A stretch of DNA of 64,000 nt from Paraescarpia echinospica (GCA_020002185.1 CM034532.1:25150100-25214099), one strand, 5' to 3'. Shown: positions 1 to 11,763, numbered from the stretch's first letter. A program made the numbers and translations. The notes: generated by a model not told the origin, from the letters alone.

Positions 1-79
1 GGAAGAAATGGGAATGATTTGGATCAAGGAAACTGCAACCCTTCTTGTGGTGCTCGGCAATATGGTAACCAACTGTTCT
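1..79 (-). CDS. TRPM-like channel, unit 2 exon E4 (partial, cut by window edge)
   Basis: On the minus strand a pyrimidine-rich tract and TTGCAG acceptor precede base 79, and the frame stays open to the window edge. The peptide contains [14 protein letters not shown], matching the TRPM segment around '[15 protein letters not shown]' in the N-terminal homology region. It is the second copy of the exon at 44614-44785. Over the 26 shared codons, 10 differ and none of the changes is silent. Entry phase 0 fits the end of exon E3 of the same unit. The rest of the exon and the gene lie left of the window. The family call is firm; the exon boundary is inferred from the splice signal and its paralogue. 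Confidence 0.82.
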
Positions 80-294
80 CTGCAACAGTGAAAACTGGAT
101 AATTCAATTATCACATTTACTGAACATTAACCTAACTGATTCAGGTTGGTGTTTGACATGTAACAACACTACGCCAAGCAGCTATTAACAGTATTAATGC
201 AATTTTATTACGTGAAAGAATTGTGTAGATTGCAGCAGAATCCAAAATTACAGTGACTTTTCTAAAAGGACTAAAAAACACTAAGTAACATTAG

Positions 295-465
295 ATTTAA
301 CAAGATTTAACAAGATTGCCATCCAGAGAATTAACTCTAGATGGCAGGTGGACAAGGAAGCCCTTTGGCTTATCGAGAGTCCAACCCTTTTATCTACATA
401 TATCCAGCCCTTCTGAGGTATGTGTCGATTTTATTTTTAAACATATTCACACTACTAGCACCCTG
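295..465 (-). mobile_element. CR1 LINE 3'-end fragment (about 170 bp)
   Basis: The sequence equals the 3' terminus of the CR1 elements at 28.3-28.5 kb and 18.45-18.6 kb, in reverse orientation. It includes the terminal 'ttaacaagattgcca' and the 'gatggcaggtgg' motif. The paralogous site near 45.0 kb reads straight through ('attag' joined to 'tgaagg'), so this is a clean insertion in one copy. No target-site duplication is obvious. Confidence 0.75.
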
Positions 466-615
466 AAGGAACAGTGTAGATTATCTATATCTGGGAGTAC
501 TCGCTCTCCCTCTCTCTGTCACTGAATACAAAAAATTAATGGAACAAATTATCTACTGATTGTATGAACGCTTGCATGTTTACAAATATCTTAGAAGTCC
601 GGGATGTACACAGAT

Positions 616-2194
616 CAGTGGTTCTCAAACTGGGTTCACGACCCCTTGTGGATCGTTGTGCAATTTCAGGGGGGATCATCCCATGCCCTAGTTTAATTTT
701 ATGTTGCGTACGCTAAAAAAATTTAATTAATCGCACACAATTTACTAGATGCATCAGCAATGATGGAGGCAACATTAATTGTCTTGTCTCTTTAGAAATA
801 GCAAAGGAAATGAAACCTCCACTATTGGGGACAGCTGACTTTACTTTTTTCCTAGACGATGATCAGTCTTGTTTTTGGGGAGACTAGTGCTGGCAAATGT
901 TCTTAAATTGCTATTTTGAAGGCAACTGTCCACCACAGAATGTGCACACATTCTCTGATATCAAAGAACAGGTGATACAAGAAATAGAAAAAACTTATCT
1001 GTTCAGCATGCAACTGCGTGAAACTATCGACATTCAGTCCTGCTGTTAACTGACAATGTTCGTGAGACACATTCATCATGATGCTTAACATGACGAATTT
1101 CTATTTTATGACATCAACCTAACAACCAAAACAAATATATGATGAATAAACTCTCTGCATACTTGGAGGTCAATGCAGGCAGTATGGAAATAAGTGTCCT
1201 CAAGTCTCTTTTAAAGATCCTCTGTCTGGGCATAAACTGTGTTCATGAAATGTTTCTATTCTATGCGTATGTCCACTGGCTGTCCAAAGGTATTTGTAGT
1301 ATTGCCGCATTCAAAGAAGAACTCTAGTTTATACCAGCAGCACAAAAACAATGGATCTGCTCTCAACTTGGCCAGAAGATGGTTGAGAATTACAACTAGC
1401 ATACTTCGTGAATATGTTCAGCAGCTCAACTCTCTGAACTTTAATGAAAACCTTGACCATTGATTTTTTTAGAAATCCAAACCAAGCAATCGCAAAATTG
1501 GAAGTGCAACATTCTTGGGTACCTTTCTCACACTGGAACCAATATCATAACTCACAAGCATGTGATGGGCAATACAAACGTCGAACACCCAGAAGCCTTG
1601 GAACAGAAGTTCGTAAGGCCTACTTCCATGAAATATCAAGTCAAACATATAGGCTAATAACTGACCCATTCACTATCCCATTGACACCTATATCTGATGA
1701 CAATGATGCTGCTCAGACATAGGTTCTGGGATTCTAGAAAATTCAGGGGCCATAGTGAAATTCGACACTAAAATTCTCATAATATTTATAGAAAACGATT
1801 GCAGCTATCTACCTTAAATTATGTGATCTGGCCTGCCGTCAGCTCTTACCATTCTTGTAAATTGTGAGGCTGTGATATTAAGTCATACACATCAAGGCAA
1901 CAGTTTGAAAAAAGTTTGAGGTACAGCATGCTGTTTTGCATTCTCTCGCTGTATATGCAAAAGCCAGAATAAAGAGGCTTGCCATTGCTATACTGCACCA
2001 CCCATTTAAGCGAAGAACGTATATTCTAAAAACATATTTTTGTGTGCACCTGATATAAGAAAAAACTACAAATAATGGTAAACTCTCTCCAATCTCAGCA
2101 TTTATACTATATACCGATAACGCACGGCTTCACCATTTTGAATCAATTTTGTAAAAAAAAAGGATAATAGCGCAAACATTTTTGAAAATCACTG
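616..2194. mobile_element. hAT-like DNA transposon remnant
   Basis: The left end starts CAGTGGTTCTCAAAC followed by a 'gaccccttg' stretch, typical of hAT terminal repeats. The right end is the decayed inverted partner, clearer in the sister copy (45155-46627), where it reads 'gtttgagaaccactg'. The 8-bp flanks (ACACAGAT and ATGTAGAT) differ only by transitions, consistent with an old 8-bp target duplication. Internal frames are broken, with short coding-like traces such as 'TADFTFFLDDDQ'. No intact transposase is present. Presence in both segmental copies places the insertion before the duplication. Confidence 0.6.
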
Positions 2195-2598
2195 ATGTAG
2201 ATGCACAAATGTACATCGAATCGAATGCTGTACTGCCGTTTTGAACCTTGGGCAAATTCTTTCATTCTGCATTGCTCCAGTTCATTCAGCTGTATGAATG
2301 AGTACCAGGCTATAGACAGTGGTGGACATTTGTGTACAAATAGTCTTCGCAAATTAATTGCAGCGTAGCTGAATGTTTCCTAGAGAAGTCGAGATGGTGT
2401 TCGGTTGAACAGGTCAACCTGGGTGTAAAGTGTATTTGCTTTGAGCTGGCCTGAGGACTGGATAATGCACTACATAAGAACTTACCATTTTATAAATGTT
2501 GAACACGCAATAAATCAAAAACATTTCATCCACTTCCAATTTGAGTATTTTGTTCTGGATTAATAATTTGCGATTTTTTTTTAAATAGTGTAACTTAC

Positions 2599-2759
2599 AT
2601 CAGTAATCAGCGACTCCTTCCCTTGTACACATCCCCAACTTGCTATTCCTATAGCAACCAGACCAGTATTAATTCCATCGGCCACCAAACGATCATGCAC
2701 GGCTTCGCCGACTAGCTTCATGACCCCTGTTTGCGTCCCGCCAGTTATGATCCATGTCC
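2599..2759 (-). CDS. TRPM-like channel, unit 2 exon E3 (SLOG core)
   Basis: The exon lies between acceptor CCTTAG and donor GTAAGT on the minus strand, entering in phase 1 and leaving in phase 0. It encodes GTWIITGGTQTGVMKLVGEA, followed by a VAIGIASWG segment and ESLI. These match the TRPM family signature 'GAWI-x-TGG-x-x-TGV-x-K-x-VG-x-A ... IGIAPWG' of the nucleotide-binding-like SLOG/LSDAT fold, which in TRPM2 forms part of the ADP-ribose site. Compared with its sister (47035-47198) there are eight replacement and one silent base changes plus a 3-bp length difference at the 3' end. Splice sites are intact, so this is not an obvious pseudoexon. Confidence 0.9.
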
Positions 2760-4400
2760 CTAAGGAAAGTAACAAAACTACATTATTGGTAAACAATATT
2801 TTCACTGTGCAGTGGATTCAGTAATCTATGCAATTTTCTACGATAGCATAGAATTATTACTAGTAAGGCATCGAATGAGATTTGTTACTATTAACACAGA
2901 ACGAAATACATGCATTGTAATGTAGAATTCATTCTGCATGTCAAATTATAATAAAAATACATCTTTATCGTCTTTATCACGAAATGTCTTTATTTCTTTC
3001 TTATCTTCTTTATTATAATATCGCAGTTCGTGGAAAATATCTACTTGATTGAGGAATGCGTCTATTGAATTTAGAGATAATGTATTATTGAGTGTTGTTA
3101 TATATATATATTATATTATACAATATATATATGGACATAAGTTTGTTGGCGAATTGAACAAATCAAACCGAAAAACAAAAATGTTGTCTAACTCTAACAT
3201 TACTTTTGTTTTCAGATAGCTAACATGGTGTGGTTCATAGACCTAAAATATTGTGAACACCACTTTTGTGTGGCGTCCGCCGGAAAATCGTACTTGTTTT
3301 ATCACTTTTGGAGATGTTTATTACAACACCCACCACCACTGGTAGCAAAGTTTTGTTGTGAAAATACATAAAATGACAGTTCCTAATGCTATCTGAATGT
3401 GTCTAATACTATTACCTTTGGACAAACCATAAAACCGAATGAGCTTACCCCTGGTATTCTCACTTACATGACTAAATACTCAATTCCAAATGATAGCATG
3501 ATAGGTCACATGATAGCGTTAAATATTGGAGAAAGAAGTCATTTCCACTCTGAATGGCAAGATATGTGTGTCTTTCTTGACGGGTAGACCAGATTGTCAT
3601 TTTTATGTTGCGTGCGCCGAAAAATATGATATTTCTTTCAACACCTGTGTGTGATGTTTATTACGACATCCGCCACCCTTGATAATAACTTACCTCGTTT
3701 TCTGTACTCCGAGTATGATAATACATAAAAAGGAAAGTTTGAAATGTGTCCGAATGCTGCCAGTACTATTGTCTTTCATAAAACAATACATAGGAAAGTT
3801 GTTGTTCCTGCTTTCACGATAAATAGTCTACGCTTAATGATAGCATTTTTCTGCACTATACATTTTACTCAAAGTACACCATACATCATTCTCTCTATAT
3901 ATTTAATGTGGGAGTGAAAATTTAAATACCTATTGTTTAGCATACATATTGCCTGGTGTATGTACAAGACTGACTTACTTACTTAATTTAATTGGTGACT
4001 AATTGTGTAAACTATGGAAAATGATGTAAATTTACCATTTGGATGTCGTAATAAACATGAACATCTCATTGTTTCAACAGTACCAACAATACACTATATA
4101 ATGTTTATGCCTTCCATTTGGCAATATATCATCAAAATGTCTTCAAACATGTACACTGGGTACTTTCTGGTGGGTTTGCTTAGCACCAGTACTGCATCTT
4201 GAAGCAGCATGTAAGAAACAACACCAACTTATTCACCATTTCTGTGAAGTTGCCATATGCAGCCACTAAATACCTTAAAAGTTGAAGAAAGAAGTTAGCG
4301 ACATTCTGAAAGGAGAGATGTGCATCTCTCTTAGTGGCTACACTGATATTGCCTTTCAAGGCAACTCAGACAACATGGTAGTGGTCTTTCTGAAGTCCTG
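2760..4400. other. Intron sequence with a diverged internal repeat
   Basis: This intron between unit 2 E3 and E2 shows no coding exon. It contains a diverged direct repeat (about 3.23-3.45 and 3.58-3.80 kb) sharing the motif 'gatgtttattacgacatcc' and a 'gataatacataaaa' stretch, and a short TA-rich run near 3.1 kb. The whole stretch recurs at 47.2-49.1 kb. Confidence 0.6.
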
Positions 4401-4429
4401 ATTCAAACAACTGCTAGGGCTATTTCAGC

Positions 4430-4717
4430 CCAAAGACTACTCGATCACGCAACTGCGAATGACCTACTCGACCGGAACCAGTCGGCCTATCGACTGTACC
4501 ACTCAACTGAAACTACACTAGTGCTTGTACAGGCATTAGACCGGTGGTACGTGGTGATACTCGTTCTACTCGATATGTCTGCCGCATTCGACACCGTCGA
4601 CCACAACATTCTGATCATCTCGGTTCCAACTATTCGAATATCGCTTTCGGTGTCCCCCAAGGCTCAGCATTGGGGCCATTGCTTTTCACCATCTACACGT
4701 CCCTAATCGGCGAAATC
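4430..4717 (+). mobile_element. L2-like LINE, 5' piece of split copy (reverse transcriptase)
   Basis: The translated frame contains LLDMSAAFDTVDHNIL and GVPQGSALGPLLFTIYTS, reverse-transcriptase blocks typical of the CR1/L2 group. Against the sister at 49.13-50.4 kb about 100 bp are missing between these blocks. The LINE is interrupted at 4717 by another element and resumes at 8916. Confidence 0.85.
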
Positions 4718-5146
4718 AATCAATCGCTATGTTTATTTTCCAACACATATAATACAGATTATAGTAACAAAGGCAGTTTAGCGTTAGAAAAAGAGGTATA
4801 CCGAAGAATTATCTTATATATTCGTATACCCCTATTACATTGTTTCGTAGTTGAATCATTGTGATAACATATATACAGCTGTTAGTGTTTATATCAGTCA
4901 ACTGTAACATAAGTCATTTAGCTATACTACTAAGTAATACAGTAATAGTAAGTGTAATACTAATAATGGAGAGTTTCACATACATAATTGTATCAGGATG
5001 ATACTGTGTATGTAAACTGTTACACCAGAAAATCATACAGTAATATCATATTTGCTAATAATTTTAGTTTTTAACTAATTAACAAATGAGCAGAAATTTG
5101 GCACTTTTGCAATGTTGGCAGGTAATGAATTCCAAATTTGTACACC

Positions 5147-6342
5147 CTAAATTGACAGACACCGTGATTTGACATTAGTTCTCACACACTGACGTACATA
5201 TTGACATTCTAATCGAGAAGAATATAACGTGGTGTTTTTTTTAAACAGGCTTTGCACATTGACAGGTATTGGCATATTGTTAAAGGTCTTAAACAGAATT
5301 GACTGGATCTTCAAATCTACCAAGTCTTTAAATTTCAATATTCGATATTGGTGAAATAACATACTAATGTCACACAATCTGTTGACACCACACATTAATC
5401 TAACCACCTTTTTTGTAGTATAGTAATAAAGTATACAATGGTACTATATGAGGTTCCCCAAAGTTCACAGCAATAAGTAAGTATTGGTAAAAACAAAAGG
5501 CTTTTGGTTTCCAGGACTTGACTTTGCCCTGTACATAACTCCAATTATTCTAGAAAGGTTAGTCTTGACACAATTTATATGGATTTCCAATCCAGCTTTT
5601 CGTCAATCAAAACTCCAAGGAATTTTGTCTTATTAACCCTGGCAATTTGATTATTGTGAATTATAATATCTAGATCACAATTTAATTTACAGTTACCAAA
5701 GATTATGTAATTTGTTTTTGATACATTGAGTGACAGTTTATTTACAGTGAACCATGTATACAGTTTATCCAGTTCACGATTTACAACCCTTGTAAGATTG
5801 AGTATATTTTCATCAGAGTACAATATGTTAGTGTCATCAGCAAACAACAAAAATTGCAGTAATTGAAACACATTGCATATATCATTTATATACAAGATAA
5901 AGAGTTTAGGCCCTAATACACACCCCTGTGGTACACCACATGAAGTACCTAAGAGGCTAGAACAATGGTCGCCTATCTTTACAAACTGCTTTCTGTCATG
6001 TAAATAACTTTCAATTCATTTTTATGCTATACCACGGACACCATAGAATTTCAATTTTTCTATTAGTATAGAATGATTTACTGTGTAAAATGCCTTTTTT
6101 ATATCAATGAAGACACCCAGAGTGTGTTTCCTTTTATCTATTGATGTACTAATTTCTTCCACCAAATCAAGTAATGCATGTGAAGTGGACATTGATGGTC
6201 GAAAGCCATATTGGCTCTTTGATAGGACATTGTTATTTTCTATAAATTGGTCAAGTCTGTTACTATACAATTGTTCAAGTATTTTTGAGAACTGGCACAA
6301 CAGAGATATATATATAATTATTGAATTCTGCTCTTTAGCCAT
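5147..6342 (-). pseudogene. LINE ORF2 reverse-transcriptase region (broken)
   Basis: The pieces are 6342-6022 (fingers/palm entry with GFRPSMSTSHAL and an altered catalytic block 'FIDIKKAFYTV', where a D is expected in place of Y), 5895-5575 (FADDTNILY catalytic block and LSLNVSKTNY), and 5407-5147 (C-terminal region). Stops and frameshifts separate them. Confidence 0.8.
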
Positions 6343-7002
6343 TTTTTAATATTGGAATAATTTTTGCTACTTTCATGCTGGAAGGAAAAATTCCAGTTTC
6401 AATTGATTTGTTAAATATAGTGGTCAATGGTCTAATGATGGGTTGTATAACTTTTTTGATGATAACCATGTTTATATCATTACTATCCATGGATGCTTTG
6501 TTTTTGCATGCGTTAACAGTGTTTATGACCTCTACTTCGGGTTTAGGAACAGACTGTTTTTAAGATAGCCATGAACTGATGCACCATTTACTGGTGGATC
6601 TATTTTAGCAGCTAGCTGTTGGCCAATATTTGCAAAGAAAGTGTTAAAACCGTCTGCTATGTCACTCTTATCTGTAATTTTTTTAAGAAGATTTATTTTG
6701 ACGTTTAATAATAATAGTATTTAAAATCTTCCACGTTTCCTTCATATTTTGTTCCTGTTCATCCAATAGCCCTTTGTAATAGATTTTTTCAGCATTCTTA
6801 ATATTGTGGTTAGTTTGTTCTTATACTTTTTGTAGCATTGTTCTGTTTCATCAGATCTATTTCTGAGAAATCTTCGATATAAATATTTTTTCTTGTGACA
6901 AGCATTTTTCAACCCATTTGTTATCCATGGTTTTTGACGGTTCACATGCCTTGTTTTTATTTTATTGGCTGGACAATTTGTATCATACTTTCCCTTAAAT
7001 AT

Positions 7003-8028
7003 TTATAGAAATGTGTCATAAATCATATTAACATCATTAGCATTAATAACAGGCTCCCATGTTTCACAACTTAAGTCGGCTATTAGAGAATTTATGTTTT
7101 CATTCTTTAAATGTCTTACATAGTTATGGCATTGTGAATTTTTGTTAATCATACCATATTTATATAAAGTAAAAACTAGAAAATGGTCGGTTACATAACT
7201 TATTAAGATACCATTTATGGTTCGCTTGTTTATACCATTTGTAAAGATATTATCAATCAGAGTGGCTGTGTCCTTGGTTAGTCTTGTTGGTTTATTTATG
7301 AAAGGGTATAAGCCTAGGTTATGCATAGTGTCAAGAAACAGTGTTGTGCCTAAGTGTTTTCATGTTTCAGTATGTCAACATTAAAATCTCCACATAAGAA
7401 TAATGTCTTATTTGTTCGTATATTGCCAAAGATTTGTTCAATATTTTCACAGAAAGTATCAATGTTAGATGCAGGTTTGCGATAGATACAGCTTACGATT
7501 GCATTTTTTGTGTGTTCTATTGTCAGTTCAACTGTAACACATTCAAAGATATCGTTTACAGCCAAGGATTTGTTTTGGACTTTTGAACAATTGATTTCCT
7601 TGTGCACATAGATAGCAACTCCATCTCCTCTTACATTTTCTCTATCGACTTGGAAAGAATTATACATTCGTAGATTGTAATGTTGGAATGCTGCCGGCTC
7701 AGTCCATGTTTCTGAGATTGCAGTTACATCAAACACCATGTTTAAGATGTTCTAGATATGTTTCAATTTGCTTGAAATTGGCATTTAGACTTCTTGCTTT
7801 GAAGTGTATTATTTTACGACATTCAGATATATCTTTATGGGTGGGCGGGTGTAAATAGTATTTGGAAGAAGGTAAGTCATCATTAAAAACATTATTATTC
7901 GAGTCAATTTGTAAACCAGGGACATATATATCATGATATTTGTAGTGAAATTGTTCTACTTCAAGATCACAGTCATCTACATTGTCATGTGATGACGTTA
8001 TGTCCATTGTTGTGTTGTCACTAGCCAT
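7003..8028 (-). pseudogene. LINE ORF2 endonuclease region (broken)
   Basis: This is an AP-endonuclease-like domain in three frames (8028-7729, 7739-7350, 7326-7003). Visible motifs are FKARSLNANF near the start, SETW, VSCIYRKP, CGDFNVD and a late 'VTDHFLV' block that stands where the catalytic SDH is expected. Frame changes lie near 7735 and 7340. It would nick target DNA during retrotransposition if intact. Confidence 0.8.
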
Positions 8029-8257
8029 TTTAGCTTAGTTTGTTGAAGTCGGCATGCATTTTGATCTGGATAGGTGTGGATTGTTAATTTTTCTTGACGT
8101 AGACAAGGGCGTGGTGAAATAGTTGGTTGTTGAGGCGTGAGAGGTGATCATTGAGAAATATGTTCGTGCCTTTCAGTGACTTGCGGTTTTTCATCACCTC
8201 TGCTCGTTTGTCGTTGCAGTGGAATTGTTTGATGGCTGGGGTTGTTCCATTTCATCG

Positions 8258-8707
8258 TTATGGTAGGTCATGGATTGCTGTTATCTCATGCTCAGGTATA
8301 TTGATATGCAACTTTTCCCGAGCAAAGGCGATGAAGTTATGTTTCATAACGGTTACCTCACTGGTTGACGGTTCAGATGGTGGGGTCGATGTTGAGCCGG
8401 AGCCAGAAGTGCGTGTTGTTGGTCGGGCGGCGACACTATTCGCAAACGAGTGAAGACTTAATCCAGTTACAATCACGTTCTTTTCCTTTGAGTGTTGCTC
8501 AAGGTTCACGACACTTGATTCGAGAGTTTCCACTCATGTGTTCAGTTTGCTGATCACGTCATCTTTAGCTTCCAGGAGCTTAAGCAGGTTGTCGAGCTGC
8601 GTTTCATGTTTCCTATTTGTTTCCTTTATCTCATCGAAGTTTGCACACAGATGGTTCAGGGATTGCTTGATTTCAGCAATGTCCGCGTCAATATGTTTCG
8701 GAGCCAT
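8258..8707 (-). pseudogene. LINE ORF1: coiled coil plus RRM-like domain (one nonsense codon)
   Basis: The frame begins with ATG at 8707 (MAPKHIDADIAEIKQSL...), rich in E, K and L heptads. It is cut by TGA close to 8535 and continues as 'LESSVVNLEQHSKEKNVIV', the usual start of an ORF1p RRM, ending near HDLP at 8258. Such proteins bind LINE RNA. The single TGA suggests a fairly recent inactivation. Confidence 0.65.
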
Positions 8708-8915
8708 GGCTGTATCAGAAACGATCAGTCGAACTGTGCAATGCTCGTATTATCGCCCAATTGTTATTTTGTAGAGAATTTGTTTTAAATTTGAAACTCT
8801 TCTTACATCAGTTCATCCGCGTGTGATTCACATTTTACGTAGTATAATTGTTACTGGATTTTCATTTTTCAAAGTGCAGATGCTAATGAATAACTTGCAG
8901 GCACCCGAACTGTCC

Positions 8916-10071
8916 ACACAACCTGAACTATCACATGTACACAGACGACACACAGCTGTACATCACATTTGACATCACTGATGAAAACAACAGACTGTCA
9001 TCGTTGTATACAATCGAACACTGCGTATGCGACGTCCGCACGTGGATGACCACCAATCTACTGAAAGTCAATGAGGACAAAACAGTCGCGCTCGTCTTGA
9101 CATCACGCACTAACCAGAAGAAACACAGCATGACCATGATAAACATCACTCGTAGTTCGAGTGCCTACAACATCGGCGTTGTATTCGATGTTGAAATGTC
9201 GACGGTACGTCACGTGCAACACGTATGTCGTACCGCATACTATCACCTGCGTAACATTGCTTCCATACGATCGTGTCTATCGGAGAAAGCAGCGGCTCGA
9301 ATAATTCATTCACTGGTAATTTCGAGACTTGACTACGGGAATGCTTTGCTGTTCGGCATCCCTCAAGTTCGTATCTCTAAACTGCAGAAAGTGCAGAACT
9401 CAGCAGCTTGATTGGTAGTCCGCTGCAACAGGCGAGAGCACATCATCCCGGTGCTGAAGAAGCTCCATTGGCGTCCGGTGAAACAGTGTATCGTGTATAA
9501 AATACTGCTGCTTTTGTTCCAAGCCCAACATGGCATCGCACCATCGTACATCACCGACTTGCTCGACGCGTACTGCCCAGCGCGTGCGCTATGTTCTGCC
9601 AACAACAACGACCAGCGTACCGACCAGCAGCACATACAACGATCGCTCCTTCTCAGTTTCGGCCCCCGCCCCTCGGATGTGGAACACTCTTCCGTTAGAA
9701 TTAAAGACAGTCACAGCGCTAGGCACATTCAAACAACTTTTAAAAACTCAACTCTTCCGTGAAGCATTCCATGTTTAGTTTAGTCTGTGATCTCGTACAT
9801 GACATAGTGTTTTTAAATAACTTATTAACTAATTTATTTATGTCTTATGATGGACATATTATGTCATGTTTTAATTAATGTTATATCCTTTTACCACATA
9901 ATCTTATTGCCTATACACCACGATTTTAGTAATTTATTTATTTTCATTATCATTTATTTAACTTGCTAGTTTTAACATTCATGTATTAATGTATTTTAGC
10001 GCTTCTGACTGGACTTTTGCTTAGACTTATGGTGCTCTAAAAGTTGACTCATTATTATTATTATTATTATA
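8916..10071 (+). mobile_element. L2-like LINE, 3' piece of split copy
   Basis: The frame opens at YTDDTQLYITF (reverse-transcriptase YxDD block with A replaced by T) and runs to about 9410, then on to 9762 with one in-frame TGA at 9409-9411. It includes LDYGNALLFGIPQ, HWRPVKQCIVYKILLL and a C-terminal thumb region. The 3' UTR ends in 'gactcatt' followed by an ATT repeat (about 10050-10071), the usual 3' tail of this group. The sister copy has lost about 330 bp of this region. Confidence 0.85.
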
Positions 10072-11042
10072 AGACAGAGCGCCATGCTGGACTGAAACCC
10101 GCTGCATACATACTTGAAATCTGAAATTCTTCCATTTTTTTTAAAACTTTAACAAAACTTAACAGTTAGTTTCTCTGCTTTAAAAAGTTATTTTTTGTCG
10201 ATTGTTTGACAGTTTCCTTCCAAAGAGAATCGTTCACTTTTACCCATCACTGAAAAAAAAATTTGTATTTAGCAAATATGAAAAATATACAAAAATAAAG
10301 TATATATAATCAAATTCCAATATTTTATTTGTTTTCGTTTAGCTAATACGATGTAGCACATGGGCTAAAACTACCATGAAAATCATTTAAACCATTTTTG
10401 TTGCAAGCATTTTCATGGCATATTTGCACTATTATTAAAAAAAATTATTACTACATCCGTATTTTGATGCATGTTACTACGGGACCACATGCTAATACGC
10501 TAAATGTATTTCATTCATGCATATTATTTAAAATAATAACCAAATGTTTATATGTACATTTTTTGGGGAAAAGACACTGATATTTTACTTCGAAAAAACA
10601 TTGATTATTTTAAATACAACTACTATGGTAAATAGGCACCCATAGGACACACATAACTACTCCATAACATCACGCATTACCACATAAATGCGTCTTCCAC
10701 AACATCCGCATGTAATAAACGGCGATGCCATAATAAACATTGTGGTGTTTTTGTCATATAGCCGAATTAATGTACATAACTTACAATACAGATGCGTAAA
10801 GATTGATTTTACTTCTTGTAGCATAATCTAACTGGTACCGCTGACAAATAATATGAGTAGTATATAACTTAGAAGAAACCGGATGTCGTAATAAACATTT
10901 TTAAAAAGAGTCAAACCATTTCTGTGATTTCAAACATGTCTGATGTTTTTGTTTGGAAGTAGTATAGATTGTTTTCATACACTAACCATACCCTGCTACA
11001 TAGAAATATTACGTCCTTCCAATATCATGATTCTTGATTATT
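10072..11042. other. Intron sequence, no gene seen
   Basis: This AT-rich stretch is shared with 50.4-51.2 kb. It holds two copies of the motif 'gatg(t/c)cgtaataaacat' in variant form (near 10723 and 10882) and no convincing coding frame. Confidence 0.55.
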
Positions 11043-11273
11043 TTATTTATCTAGAATGTCAAAATATTTAAACAGAAAATCTGTGGACAACATAAATTGG
11101 TCTCTCAAAAGAATGTTTTCAACATTTCCATAGATTGAATGTATACGTGTCACAATGTCATGTATTTTGTGAAACTCCGACGAAAAAGAGAGGTTTAATG
11201 TCACAGTAGTTAAAATCAGTAGTGTATGACGTGGAAAATCACAAAAGACACCCGTTTTGGGGGCACTACTCAT
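11043..11273 (-). other. 76-codon ORF kept in both segmental copies (no known function)
   Basis: It starts MSSAPKTGVF and ends FKYFDILDK. The sister ORF at 51259-51489 has the same length and start, with about eleven residue differences and no stop. It lies in the intron next to TRPM exon E2 on the same strand, without recognised domains. It may be an alternative exon, a TE fragment or chance. Confidence 0.25.
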
Positions 11274-11475
11274 TTTTAGAGGCTATATCTCTAAAATTAT
11301 TGGACCGTTGAAGTAGGTTGAGAAGGCAACTTACAGTTAATTGGACTACAATTCCAAAATGGCTGTACGGTCATTTTTGTGGCGTCACTGACTTCAGGTA
11401 TGGAACACGCCATGTTAAATCAGTCTTGTGTTTAGCAGTTTGTCTTTGTAATCGTCCACTATGATGGGTGATTAC

Positions 11476-11653
11476 CTGTGTTGTGCGCTACCTCTACAAG
11501 TCTAGATAACATCTCCTTCACGCCAGGGTCCATAGGTACTTTGAGTGCTTCTCCTGTCACAGATATCAACACATTTGGAGGATCCATGTTCCAGTGTTCC
11601 TTCAGCACGGTCGCCATCTTGTCCATATCTGCGTCCTGGTCAATGCGAACGTA
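11476..11653 (-). CDS. TRPM-like channel, unit 2 exon E2
   Basis: The exon is bounded by acceptor ACTTGCAG and donor GTAATC on the minus strand, phase 0 in and phase 1 out, 178 nt, the same as its sister at 51841-52018. It encodes YVRIDQDADMDKM, then HWNMDPPNVLISVTG and a SRLVEVAHNTG end. TRPM proteins have the equivalent 'KYVR-x-x-x-DT ... HW-x-LD-x-P-NLLISVTGGA ... GLVK-A-x-TTGAW'. The two copies differ by 15 replacement and 4 silent base changes. The product would be the first part of the cytosolic ligand-sensing SLOG domain. Confidence 0.92.
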
Positions 11654-11763
11654 CTGCAAGTAAAACGTCACTTGTCAACACACCTACCTGCAGCAGAGTT
11701 TCAAATTACCACAACGTATCACACTTATGTTTCAATATTTAGACACGCTGTTGGAAAACACAC

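Larger units (their letters stand above)
4718..8915 (-). mobile_element. Decayed 4.2-kb LINE inserted in the L2-like LINE
   Basis: The element reads on the minus strand. ORF1 starts with an ATG near 8707, has a coiled-coil stretch, one in-frame TGA near 8535, then an RRM-like segment (EKNVIVTGL ... HDLP) to about 8258. ORF2 starts near 8028 and is broken by frameshifts and stops into pieces. Endonuclease pieces (8028-7003) carry AISETW and CGDFNVDI. Reverse-transcriptase pieces (6342-5147) carry SQYGFRPSMSTSHALLD and FADDTNILY. The 3' end carries a short GATT repeat at 4713-4725. The paralogous LINE at 49.1-50.1 kb lacks it, so it inserted after the segmental duplication or was lost from one copy. 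It belongs to the CR1/L2/Daphne group; the exact clade was not determined. Confidence 0.85.

Noticed and set aside
4014..4202. 62-codon plus-strand ORF also present at 48762-48950
   Set aside because: It is shared only because the whole segment is duplicated. It is nearly identical, contains the repeat motif 'gatgtcgtaataaacat', and shows no domain.
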